From NCBI RefSeq assembly GCF_018595685.2, contig NZ_CP092334.1, positions 3,562,001 to 3,626,000 of the forward strand: a stretch of DNA of 64,000 nt, given 5' to 3'. The notes under the pieces were generated by a model, which saw only the letters and a list, made by a program, of their open reading frames with translations, did not search any database and was not told the origin of the DNA. Position 1 is the first letter of the stretch, and each line of letters begins with the position of its first letter. Positions 42,329 to 51,549 of this stretch are shown here, piece after piece. Both the position numbers and the translations under genes were made by a program. Source of the DNA: Flavihumibacter rivuli (GTDB lineage: Bacteria > Bacteroidota > Bacteroidia > Chitinophagales > Chitinophagaceae).

Positions 42329-45300
42329 ATGAAAAAACCCTCAAATGGGAAGGTATTGCTGCGCCATCCCATGATGTTAAAGTTTGCCAGAATCATGAAA
42401 TTAACCGCACTCTTGATGCTACTTGGCCTGATGCAGGTGTCCGCCGGAGTGTTCTCCCAGACCAAGGTTAGCCTGAAACTGGAAGGAGTGAACCTTAAAA
42501 AAGCCCTTTCGGTGATCGAAAGGAAATCCAGTTACCGATTCTTATACAACCAGGCCTTGCTAAGTGAATCCGCGAAGATCGATGTCGACGCTAAAGATGA
42601 AGAAGTGGTAAAGCTGTTGGATAAGATCCTTACCAACACCGGCCTGGGTTACGAGGTCCTCGAGAACAACCTCGTGGTGATCAGGACCGCAGGGTTCGAG
42701 ATCCAGCAGGCGCGTGTGACCGGTCGCGTAGTGAACGCTGCCGGTGAGCCGCTCGCGGGCGCTTCTGTCCGGGTAAAAGGAAGTGCCAATGTGGGCACCT
42801 ATGCCGATGCTTCCGGAAATTTCGCTATCACTGTTCCCGATGATGCTGTACTGGTGATCTCCTTTGTTGGCTATGATGCGGTAGATGTACCTGTTGCCGG
42901 TAAGACCATTATCAATGTAACCCTGCAGCAGTCTGTAAAGATCAGTGATGAAGTGGTGGTGATCGGTTATGGTGCAGCCAGTAAGCGCGACCTCACCGGT
43001 TCCATTACCAAGATCGCCGGAAAGGAAGTGGCCGACAAGCCCAACGCCAACCCCGTTTCCTCCCTCCAGGGCAAGGTAGCAGGACTTAGTGTGGTGAACA
43101 GCGGTACCCCGGGCAAGGAGCCAGATATTCGCATACGTGGTACTGTTAGTATCGGTGCGGTAAAACCTCTCTATGTGGTGGATGGTATCTTCAACGACAA
43201 TATCGATTACCTCAACCCTGCCGATATCGAATCCATTGAAGTGCTGAAGGATCCTTCCTCCCTCGCCATCTTCGGTATCCGTGGTGCTTCCGGTGTGATC
43301 GCCATCACTACCAGGAAGGCCAAGGCTGGTCAAACCCTCGTGAACTTCAATACCAGTTTTGGTACCAAGCAGCTGGTGGACAAGATCGACATGGTGAATG
43401 CTGAAGAATTCAAGTTGCTCTTCGACGAAGAGCAGGCGAATATTGGTGTTCCCGCTGAACAGCGCTTTGATTATACCAACTGGACCGGCAATACCGACTG
43501 GATCGATGTAATGACCCGGACCGCATTCTTTACCAATAACAACCTTAGCGTTAGCGCCAGCTCAGAAAAGAACAAGTTCTATATGGGTGTTGGCTACCTC
43601 TCCGATGAAGGTGTGGTATTGCATGAGAAGCTGGAGAAGTTCAATATTGCCATCAATGATGAATACAAGTTCAATAAGGTTTTCAAGGTAGGATTCACCT
43701 TTAATGGTATCCGCCAGAAGCTGCCTTTCAGCCAGGCTGACGGATTGCTCTTTGATGCCCGTCGCGTACTTCCCATCACTGAACCCTTCAATGACCAGTT
43801 CGGGGTGTACAACCAGCTCGCTATCCAGGCTGGCCAGATGGGTAACCCCCTGATGAACCTGGAAAACAAGTGGGACAAGGAGAAGCGCATTGAAGACAGG
43901 TTTGTAGGAAGTGTTTTTGCCGAGATCAATTTCGCCAAGCGATTCAGCTTCCGCTCTACCTGGTATGCTGATAAGTCTGTTTTGTCCACGAATAGGTACA
44001 ACCCGATCATCTATATGTACAACCCGGCTAATGGGCAAACTGGCCAGGTGTTCAAGGATCCCAATAACAGGTTGACATCCGTAGACCAGAATACCCAGCG
44101 CTGGAACAAGTACCAGCAGGATTATATCCTTACCTACAAGAATAATTTCGGTGACCATGGCCTTACTGCCAGTGGTGGTTTCACTACCTACTACCAGAAC
44201 TATGAAGGGTTGTTTGGCAGCGTACGCCAGCGCGATCCGGGTGATTCCATTCCTGATGATCCCCGCTTCTGGTACGTAGACAATGGTTTCGGCGATCCTA
44301 CCACCAGGCGTTCTTCATCAGCCCAGTGGGAAAAAGCTACCATGTCCTACCTGGTGCGTGCCCTGTACAACTACAAGGGTAAGTACATGTTAAATGCTTC
44401 TTTCAGGAGGGATGGTTCTTCGCAGATCTCCCCCAATAACCGCTGGAAGAATTTCTATTCACTAGGCGCCGCTTGGGAATTGACACAGGAAGGTTTCATG
44501 CAGAACCAGAAGTTCTTCGACTTCCTGAAGCTGAAGGCCTCATGGGGTATCCTGGGTGTTCAGAACACCTATGGATATGATTATCCTTTCTATCCCGCGC
44601 TGCAAACAGGCAACACTGCCATTTTCGGAAACAATATCGTACCGGCGTATTCATTAGCGTATGAGCCTAACCGTAACCTTACCTGGGAAACGGTGAATGC
44701 GAAGGAAGTGGGTGTTGAATTCTATGCCCTCCAGAACAGGCTGCATGTGGAAGCTGCCTACTACGATAAGCTCACCAAGGATGTAATGACCATCATCAAT
44801 GTGGGTGCCGGCCGTCAGCGTCTGGATAACGTAGGCGAGGTGAAGAACAATGGTATCGAACTGGCAGCCAGCTGGACCCAGCAGGTGACCAAGGACCTGA
44901 CCGTGAACATCGGTGGTAACTTCACCACGTTCAATAACAAGGTGCTATTCCTGGGCAACGACAAGATCCCCCCATCCGAAGAGCGTCCTAACATGACAGA
45001 AGCAGGTTACCCCATCGGTTATTTCTACGGGTATGTAGTGGAGGGTCTTTACCAGAGTTATGCCGATAAGCTGAAATCCCCAACGGTTGTTGGTTATGAG
45101 TATGGTCCCGGTGATTTCAAATACAAGGACATCAACAATGATGGCAAGATCGATGCGAGCGACAGGACCATGATCGGTAACCCGACCCCTGACTTCAGCT
45201 ATGGCCTGAATCTTTCCGCCAGCTATAAGGGATTCGATTTTGGTGTGGATTTCAACGGTGTTTATGGCAATGAGATCTATCGCTACTGGGGTAGTTCAGA

Positions 45301-45673
45301 ACTGCCTTTCACCAAATTCAACTATCCCCAATTCAAGATGAACCGTTGGCATGGTGAAGGTACTTCGAACTGGGATCCGATCCTTGGTGATAACCACACC
45401 ATCAACCGCCTGCCCTCTACCTATGGAATCGAGGATGGAAGCTATTTCCGCCTGAGGAACCTGCAGATCGGTTACAACTTCAGTACCGCTACCCTGCAGA
45501 AGCTGAGGGTTAAATCACTGCGCGTTTACTTCAACGCCCAGAACCTGAAGACCTGGAAGAACAACTCCGGTTATACACCAGAGTTTGGCGGTACAGCTAC
45601 TTCATTCGGAATTGACAATGGTAACGGTCCGCTTCCCCGCGTGCTGACCGGTGGTATCAACCTGACTTTTTAA
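42329..45673 (+). CDS. SusC/RagA-family TonB-linked outer-membrane transporter
   Basis: A 1114-residue SusC-type transporter. After the N-terminal signal region (about 1-43) there is an STN domain (about 50-110, VSLKLEGVNLKKALSVIERK), which marks it as a transducer that signals to the FecR anti-sigma factor. A carboxypeptidase-D-like domain (about 132-205, VTGRVVNAAGEPLAGASVRV) and a TonB plug (about 215-335, with GYGAASKRDLTGSI and LYVVDGIFND) follow. The long beta-barrel ends with a C-terminal TGGINLTF. It imports oligosaccharides bound by SusD using TonB energy, and it is first in the transporter part of the PUL. Confidence 0.97.
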   Translation: MKKPSNGKVLLRHPMMLKFARIMKLTALLMLLGLMQVSAGVFSQTKVSLKLEGVNLKKALSVIERKSSYRFLYNQALLSESAKIDVDAKDEEVVKLLDKILTNTGLGYEVLENNLVVIRTAGFEIQQARVTGRVVNAAGEPLAGASVRVKGSANVGTYADASGNFAITVPDDAVLVISFVGYDAVDVPVAGKTIINVTLQQSVKISDEVVVIGYGAASKRDLTGSITKIAGKEVADKPNANPVSSLQGKVAGLSVVNSGTPGKEPDIRIRGTVSIGAVKPLYVVDGIFNDNIDYLNPADIESIEVLKDPSSLAIFGIRGASGVIAITTRKAKAGQTLVNFNTSFGTKQLVDKIDMVNAEEFKLLFDEEQANIGVPAEQRFDYTNWTGNTDWIDVMTRTAFFTNNNLSVSASSEKNKFYMGVGYLSDEGVVLHEKLEKFNIAINDEYKFNKVFKVGFTFNGIRQKLPFSQADGLLFDARRVLPITEPFNDQFGVYNQLAIQAGQMGNPLMNLENKWDKEKRIEDRFVGSVFAEINFAKRFSFRSTWYADKSVLSTNRYNPIIYMYNPANGQTGQVFKDPNNRLTSVDQNTQRWNKYQQDYILTYKNNFGDHGLTASGGFTTYYQNYEGLFGSVRQRDPGDSIPDDPRFWYVDNGFGDPTTRRSSSAQWEKATMSYLVRALYNYKGKYMLNASFRRDGSSQISPNNRWKNFYSLGAAWELTQEGFMQNQKFFDFLKLKASWGILGVQNTYGYDYPFYPALQTGNTAIFGNNIVPAYSLAYEPNRNLTWETVNAKEVGVEFYALQNRLHVEAAYYDKLTKDVMTIINVGAGRQRLDNVGEVKNNGIELAASWTQQVTKDLTVNIGGNFTTFNNKVLFLGNDKIPPSEERPNMTEAGYPIGYFYGYVVEGLYQSYADKLKSPTVVGYEYGPGDFKYKDINNDGKIDASDRTMIGNPTPDFSYGLNLSASYKGFDFGVDFNGVYGNEIYRYWGSSELPFTKFNYPQFKMNRWHGEGTSNWDPILGDNHTINRLPSTYGIEDGSYFRLRNLQIGYNFSTATLQKLRVKSLRVYFNAQNLKTWKNNSGYTPEFGGTATSFGIDNGNGPLPRVLTGGINLTF

Positions 45674-45694
45674 TTGACTAAAATATTTACAACT

Positions 45695-47230
45695 ATGAGT
45701 AGAATTAAGAATAGTATCAGGGCTATGCTAATGGCATTGCCGCTCTTAATGCTCCTTTCAGGTTGCTCAGACTTTTTGGACAGAAAGCCCTTGACGGCTA
45801 CGCTGGATGACCTGAACCAGGGAGGCCTGGAAGGACAGGTATATGGATTGTATGGTGCGATAAGGAATGGTGACGTTGCAGGCCAGGCCTTCGGCGGTAT
45901 TCCCTGGCTGGCCATGCATGGCTTCCGCGCTGATGACTCAGAAAAAGGAAGCAGTCCTGCTGATGGTGCTGACTGGGGAGTGATCTTCGACCAGTTCCAG
46001 TATGCCAAGGACCACTGGGCGCCTACCATCTATTGGGACCAGCACTATGTACTGATCGGGCAGGCCAATACGGCTTTGCAATTGGCGGACTCATTAGGAC
46101 TGGTTGATGAGGCCTCCAAAAAGAACATCGGCGAAGCCCGTTTCTTCAGGGCATTTGCCTATTTCGACCTGGTGCGCACTTTCGGCCAGGTTCCTAAGAT
46201 CGACTTCCGCGTGTACAGTCCTGCAGACTCCAAGGTTCCCAAGTCTCCTGAATCCGAGATCTATGCATTGATCGATGCCGACCTTGATTCAGCCATTGCC
46301 TACCTGCCGGAAGAATGGCCTGAGAAATTCAGGGGCAGGCTGACAAGGGCTGCTGCTAAGGCACTGGCTGCGAAGACCCACTTGTTCAGGGCAGGAACCA
46401 ATCCGGGACATTATGGCACCGCATTGAACCTTTGCCGCGAAGTGATCGCCAACCCTCGTTACGGACTGGTAGAACCTTTCAAGAATATCTGGCTGGAAGC
46501 CGGCGAGAACAGCAAGGAGTCCATATTTGAGATCCAGGCTACTATTGGTGCCAATGGTACAGATTCTTACACCTCCTGGTATGCCGTTGCCCAGGGTGTC
46601 CGTGGTTCAGGCGAATGGGACCTGGGTTGGGGTTGGAATACGCCAACGCAATCGCTGGTTGACTTCTACAATAGCTTTGACAGTAACGATCCCCGCAGAA
46701 AAGCTACCATCCTTTATTCAGGCGAGCAGGATGATTTTGGCAAAACCTTGCCTCAATACCCATCGATCCCGCGTAAATACTGGAACAAGAAAGTTTACCC
46801 GGAACCATCCATGCAAACCTATACGGCAAATCGCCAGGGTGGATGGATCAACCAACGCATCATCCGTTATGCAGATGTGCTGTTGATGGGGGCTGAAGCT
46901 GCCACGCAGGTAGGTGGGGCACAGAATATTGCTGATGCCGTGAATTGGGTGAACATGGTGAGGAGAAGGGCACGTAATAGTGGTAGTGTTTCTACTGCCT
47001 TGCCAGATGTGACTTATGTTGATAAGGACCAGTTCATAAAAGTGATCCAGAACGAACGCAGGGCAGAATTGGCTATGGAAGGTGAGCGTTTCTTTGACCT
47101 GGTGCGCTGGGGATTGGCAGAGCAGGTGCTCGGACCCCTGGGTTACCAGCCGAAGAACAAATACTATCCAATTCCCCAGGCTGCGATCGACTTCTCAGGT
47201 GGTGTCCTGATCCAGAACCCAGACTATTGA
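45695..47230 (+). CDS. SusD/RagB-family nutrient-binding outer-membrane lipoprotein
   Basis: A 511-residue SusD-like lipoprotein; the lipobox is MLLSGC followed by SDFLDRKPL, the standard SusD start. TPR-like helices include NIGEARFFRAFAYFDLVRTFG (about 140-160) and the conserved LTRAAAKALAAKTHLF; the C-terminal RADE-type stretch is VIQNERRAELAMEGERFFDLVRWG. It caps the SusC barrel and binds glycans at the cell surface. A TTG at 45674 is in frame, but the ATG at 45695, 22 bases after the susC stop, is the natural start. Confidence 0.96.
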   Translation: MSRIKNSIRAMLMALPLLMLLSGCSDFLDRKPLTATLDDLNQGGLEGQVYGLYGAIRNGDVAGQAFGGIPWLAMHGFRADDSEKGSSPADGADWGVIFDQFQYAKDHWAPTIYWDQHYVLIGQANTALQLADSLGLVDEASKKNIGEARFFRAFAYFDLVRTFGQVPKIDFRVYSPADSKVPKSPESEIYALIDADLDSAIAYLPEEWPEKFRGRLTRAAAKALAAKTHLFRAGTNPGHYGTALNLCREVIANPRYGLVEPFKNIWLEAGENSKESIFEIQATIGANGTDSYTSWYAVAQGVRGSGEWDLGWGWNTPTQSLVDFYNSFDSNDPRRKATILYSGEQDDFGKTLPQYPSIPRKYWNKKVYPEPSMQTYTANRQGGWINQRIIRYADVLLMGAEAATQVGGAQNIADAVNWVNMVRRRARNSGSVSTALPDVTYVDKDQFIKVIQNERRAELAMEGERFFDLVRWGLAEQVLGPLGYQPKNKYYPIPQAAIDFSGGVLIQNPDY

Positions 47231-47262
47231 TCCTGAATCCGTCATCATCAAAAACCTAAACA

Positions 47263-48138
47263 ATGAAACTTAATATAGCATCGATTATTCCCGGTAAGGC
47301 AATTGCGGTTGCCGGAATGGTTATGACCCTCTTCTCCTGCCAGAAGATGGATAAGCCTGAATTAGGCGATTACACCCAGGACAGCAACCCTCCTGGGGGT
47401 CCCTTGAAATTCTATACGGCATTTGATGGCACCACCAGCAATCCGCTGATGAATGCGGTGGATAGCATCAGGGCCAACTTTGCTTCCGACAATCCATTTG
47501 AGACCGTTGATGGTATTAGTGGTAAGGCCGTAAAAGGTGTAAACCAGAAGTTCATCAAGTATGCCAAGCCCAATGACTGGGCAAGGCTGGCAGAAAGCGC
47601 TACCATTGCTTTCTGGTACAAGCATGATGGACAAACCAAGAACAACAAGGGCGGCAATGGTCCGGGGCATGTCATCTGCCTCAAATCTTCCAATGGCCAC
47701 TGGTCCGGTGCAAGCATGTTGGTTTTCCTGGAAGGAAACAATGATGGTTGTGCGGTAAAAGTGATGTTCGTAGATAAGAACATGAAGGACGCATGGTTCA
47801 CCTGGGAAGGAGGAAAAACCATTCCTGGAATTATGGATAACAAATGGCACCATATTGCAGTAGTGTATAACGCGGGTAGCAGCGAAACAACCCTTTATGT
47901 TGATGGAGCAGCCAATCCGGAGACCAGGAAATGGATGGTAGGAGACCAGCCTCATGGCGCTTTGAATTTCGATGATTCCAAGATCACCGAGGTGCGCATT
48001 GGTGCAGGTCCTTCCACCAATTACGATTCTGACGATTGGCTGGCGGCTTCCTGGAAAGGCGCACTGGATCAATTCAGGTTATATGCCTCCCCACTGTCAG
48101 CGGCAGATGTACAGGCCCTGTTCAACGGCAAGAAGTAA
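47263..48138 (+). CDS. LamG-fold surface lipoprotein, likely glycan-binding
   Basis: A 291-residue lipoprotein (signal ending MTLFSC, Cys26) carrying one concanavalin-A-like LamG (Laminin_G_3) domain from about residue 50 to the end: FYTAFDGTTSNPLMNA, ESATIAFWYKHDG, the typical DNKWHHIAVVYNAGSSETTLYVDGA and the closing GALDQFRLYASPLSAADV. Its place right after susD is that of the surface glycan-binding protein (SusE/F-like) in PULs, so glycan binding is inferred. A terminator follows. Confidence 0.88.
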   Translation: MKLNIASIIPGKAIAVAGMVMTLFSCQKMDKPELGDYTQDSNPPGGPLKFYTAFDGTTSNPLMNAVDSIRANFASDNPFETVDGISGKAVKGVNQKFIKYAKPNDWARLAESATIAFWYKHDGQTKNNKGGNGPGHVICLKSSNGHWSGASMLVFLEGNNDGCAVKVMFVDKNMKDAWFTWEGGKTIPGIMDNKWHHIAVVYNAGSSETTLYVDGAANPETRKWMVGDQPHGALNFDDSKITEVRIGAGPSTNYDSDDWLAASWKGALDQFRLYASPLSAADVQALFNGKK

Positions 48139-48180
48139 ACAACTTCAAAATAGCTAAGTAGCAAAGCGTAGCAGTAGAAA

Positions 48181-48218
48181 AAAGGGCTGATCATGAATGT
48201 GTATCAGCCCTTTATTTT
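48181..48218 (+). terminator. Intrinsic terminator inside the PUL
   Basis: AAAGGGCTGAT and ATCAGCCCTTT form an 11-base-pair stem with an 11-base loop, followed by ATTTT. It lies between the SusCD/LamG genes and the enzyme genes, so it may reduce enzyme expression relative to the transporter or mark two transcripts. Confidence 0.8.
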
Positions 48219-48240
48219 ACGCTCCTGAAAATTCACGCCC

Positions 48241-51200
48241 ATGTTCTTTCATGGAAAAACTCCATCGATTGTTTGCGCAGGATGGCTATGCGGCATCCTG
48301 TTGGTCAGTTCCTGCTCCGGAAAGGAGGAAGGATTATTCACGAGCATGCCTTCTTCTACCACCCACATCAGTTTTGAAAATAACCTGGAAAAGAAGGAAC
48401 GCTTCAATATCCTGTATTATCTCTACTACTATAATGGTGGCGGAGTGGCTACCGGGGACATAAATAATGATGGACTACCTGATGTGTTCTTTACCGCCAA
48501 CAGCAGTGGGAACAATAAGCTCTATCTTAATAAGGGCGGTTTCGAGTTTGAAGACATTACAGGGAAGGCAGGTGTCGCTGGTAACTCAGATTGGTATACC
48601 GGTGTGACCATTGCCGATGTGAATGGCGATGGCTTCAATGATATTTACGTATGTGCCATTGGCAATTCATTTGGCCTCAACGGTCGCAATGAACTCTTCA
48701 TCAATAATGGCAATGGTAGTTTCACTGAACGAGCCCCGGAATATGGCCTGGACTTCTCCGGGCTTTCTACCCAGGCGGCTTTTTTTGATTATGACCATGA
48801 TGGTGACCTGGACTGCTACCTGCTTAACCAATCCAAACAACCCCACGCGAATATTATCGATACTTCCAACAGGAGGGGGATCGATCCTTTGTCTGGTGAC
48901 CGGCTCTACCGCAATGAATTGAATACAGGTCAGAAGAAGTTCACTGATGTTTCCAGGGAGGCGGGCATTTACCAGAGCAAACTCGGTTATGGATTGGGCT
49001 TAGCCATTTCCGACCTCAACAATGATGGTTGGGAAGATGTGTATGTGGGCAACGACTTCCATGAGAACGACTATTATTATGTCAACAATGGCAACGGGAC
49101 CTTTACTGAAAGCGGATCGAAACACTTCAGGCACTATAGTCGCTTTAGCATGGGTAATGATATCGCCGATTACAATAACGATGGCCAGCCGGATATTGTG
49201 ACCGTAGACATGTTGCCTCCTGATGAGAAGACCCTGAAGACCTATGGCAGCGATGAGAACCCGGATGTATATAAAGTTAAGCTGGAGATGAATGGCTACC
49301 AGCACCAGTTCTCCCGTAACTGCCTGCAGCGTAATAATGGTAATGGTGAAAGTTTCAGTGACCTCGGCCTTGCTGCGGGAATTTCGGCTACAGATTGGAG
49401 TTGGTCTCCCTTACTGGCTGATTTTGACAATGATGGCAATAAGGACCTGTTTATTTCAAGTGGCATTGTGAAAAGACCAGTTGACCTGGATTATATCCGC
49501 TTTGTTTCTGATTTGGAAAGGAACAAGGGAATGAACCGGACAGATGCTTATGACGACCAGGCCATCGAAGCGATGCCGGATGGCAGTTCCCATCCTTTCT
49601 TTTTCACGGGAGATGGCCAGATGGCTTTCAGGGAGGTAAGTAAAGAATGGGGGACGGCTTCAATGAAAGGCTATTTCAATGGGGCCGCTTATGCCGACCT
49701 GGACAATGATGGCGACCTCGACCTGCTGATCAATTCCCTGAATGCAAAGGCAACTGTGCTTCGCAACAACACAGCCAATAAAAACTTTTTAAACCTTTCC
49801 TTTAAGGGAACAGGCATGAATAGATCCGGTATCGGGGCCAGGGTTTATCTCTACACCTCAAAGGGCTTGCAATACCAGCAGCTCATGCCCACCAGGGGAT
49901 TTCAATCGGCTTCCGACCTTCGCCTGCATTTCGGTCTCGCTTCAGATGCTGTCATCGATAGTTTACTGGTAGTATGGCCCGACCAGCGATGCCAACTGCT
50001 TAAACAAGTAAAGCCTGCACAGTTTCTCGTCATCGACCATTCAGCAGCAAAGGATAAGTTTGATTACAATAAGTGGTTCCCTGCTACTGCCTTGCCATTG
50101 GTGCCAAATGGCCAATCCACTTCATGGGTTCACCATGAGAATAATTTCTTTGACCATAATGTACAGTACCTGATCCCACATGGGCAGTCGACGCGCGGAC
50201 CCAGGATCGCAGTGGCTGATGTGAATGGTGATGGGCTGGAAGATATGTATGCCTGCGGCGCCCTTGAACAGGCTGGGGCCTTGCTGATCCAGCGGCCTGA
50301 CGGAAGTTTTGTTAATGCAGATACTGCAGTATTCAACCCAACAGCTTTCTCGGAAGATGTGGATGCCCTCTTTTTTGATGCCAACAATGATGGGCAGCCG
50401 GACCTCTATGTAGTGAGTGGTGGAAACCAATACGAGGATGGCGACCCAAGGCTGGCAGACCGGCTTTATCTCAATAAGGGGAATGGGCATTTTGAATTAT
50501 CTGCTTCGCCTATTCCTACCCAGTTGACCAATAAATCATCTGTGACAGCTGCCGATGTAGATAAGGATGGTGATATAGATTTATTTGTTGGCGGGTTAGC
50601 CAACTCCCGGCAATACGGGATCGCTTCTTCCTCATGGCTTTTGCTGAATGACGGGAGAGGCAATTTTAGTCTGGCGCCAATTTCTATGATCGATGCTGGT
50701 CAGTTGGGTATGGTGACCACAGTGGCTTCGGCCGACTTCGACAAGGATGGCTGGCCCGACCTTATAGCGGCCGGCGAATGGATGGAGCTCACCCTCTACA
50801 TGAACAGGAAAGGGAAATTCATGAAACAGGCTGTGACGGGGTCCACTGGTCTTTGGCAGTCTTTGTATCCCGCCGACGTGAATGGTGACGGTTACATGGA
50901 TATTCTAGCAGGTAACTGGGGGAAGAATTCCAAACTCTGGGCTGGAAAGAATGGCCCTTTGAAGCTCTATGTAAAGGATTTTGATAAGAATGGCTCCATT
51001 GAGCAGGTGATGGCCTATACCATTGATGGGAAGGAATATCCCTTCCTGGCCAAGGATGAGCTGGAGCGTGCCCTTCCTGTCCTGAAGAAAGCCTACCTGA
51101 CCTATGGTGAGGTGGCCGGCAAGACAGTCGATTATATTTTCTATGACCTTTTCAAGGACTACAAGGAATTGAAAGCAGAAACCCTAACTTCCACTTGCTT

Positions 51201-51546
51201 CCTGAACGATGGGAAGGGAGGATTTCAGCAACTGGCCTTGCCCGATGCTTTGCAATTGGCTCCCTTGATGTGCTTCGCCAATTTGGCACCTGTAGGGGGA
51301 ACAGGGTTTCTTGCGGCAGGAAATTTCTTTAACGTAACACCCTATGAAGGCCGCTACGATGCGTTGCAACCGACTTTTTTCAGCTACGACCCCAAGGCAA
51401 GGCAATGGCGGGTCAATGGCACCTTGCCAGGTATAGCTGGTGAAACCCGTGACCTGAAATGGATAAGAGGGAAAGCAGGGCATCACTCACTGGCCCTGGC
51501 CCGTAACAATACACCTATCGTATTCCTGGAACAAAAAACTAACTAA
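48241..51546 (+). CDS. FG-GAP/VCBS-repeat lipoprotein with ASPIC/UnbV domain
   Basis: A 1101-residue lipoprotein (lipobox LLVSSC, Cys25). The N-terminal half has FG-GAP/VCBS beta-propeller repeats, each with a calcium-loop D-x-[DN]-x-DG: GDINNDGLPDVF, ADVNGDGFNDIY, YDHDGDLDCY, SDLNNDGWEDVY and DYNNDGQPDIV. An ASPIC/UnbV domain (about 510-600, KNFLNLSFKGTGMNRSGIGARV) and a second propeller set (ADVNGDGLEDMY, ADVDKDGDIDLF, ADFDKDGWPDLI) follow. Such CRTAC1-like proteins are frequent in Bacteroidota PULs; their function is not established, and ligand binding or surface assembly is suspected. It is separated from GH30 by only 3 bases. Confidence 0.9.
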   Translation: MFFHGKTPSIVCAGWLCGILLVSSCSGKEEGLFTSMPSSTTHISFENNLEKKERFNILYYLYYYNGGGVATGDINNDGLPDVFFTANSSGNNKLYLNKGGFEFEDITGKAGVAGNSDWYTGVTIADVNGDGFNDIYVCAIGNSFGLNGRNELFINNGNGSFTERAPEYGLDFSGLSTQAAFFDYDHDGDLDCYLLNQSKQPHANIIDTSNRRGIDPLSGDRLYRNELNTGQKKFTDVSREAGIYQSKLGYGLGLAISDLNNDGWEDVYVGNDFHENDYYYVNNGNGTFTESGSKHFRHYSRFSMGNDIADYNNDGQPDIVTVDMLPPDEKTLKTYGSDENPDVYKVKLEMNGYQHQFSRNCLQRNNGNGESFSDLGLAAGISATDWSWSPLLADFDNDGNKDLFISSGIVKRPVDLDYIRFVSDLERNKGMNRTDAYDDQAIEAMPDGSSHPFFFTGDGQMAFREVSKEWGTASMKGYFNGAAYADLDNDGDLDLLINSLNAKATVLRNNTANKNFLNLSFKGTGMNRSGIGARVYLYTSKGLQYQQLMPTRGFQSASDLRLHFGLASDAVIDSLLVVWPDQRCQLLKQVKPAQFLVIDHSAAKDKFDYNKWFPATALPLVPNGQSTSWVHHENNFFDHNVQYLIPHGQSTRGPRIAVADVNGDGLEDMYACGALEQAGALLIQRPDGSFVNADTAVFNPTAFSEDVDALFFDANNDGQPDLYVVSGGNQYEDGDPRLADRLYLNKGNGHFELSASPIPTQLTNKSSVTAADVDKDGDIDLFVGGLANSRQYGIASSSWLLLNDGRGNFSLAPISMIDAGQLGMVTTVASADFDKDGWPDLIAAGEWMELTLYMNRKGKFMKQAVTGSTGLWQSLYPADVNGDGYMDILAGNWGKNSKLWAGKNGPLKLYVKDFDKNGSIEQVMAYTIDGKEYPFLAKDELERALPVLKKAYLTYGEVAGKTVDYIFYDLFKDYKELKAETLTSTCFLNDGKGGFQQLALPDALQLAPLMCFANLAPVGGTGFLAAGNFFNVTPYEGRYDALQPTFFSYDPKARQWRVNGTLPGIAGETRDLKWIRGKAGHHSLALARNNTPIVFLEQKTN

Positions 51547-51549
51547 TTT

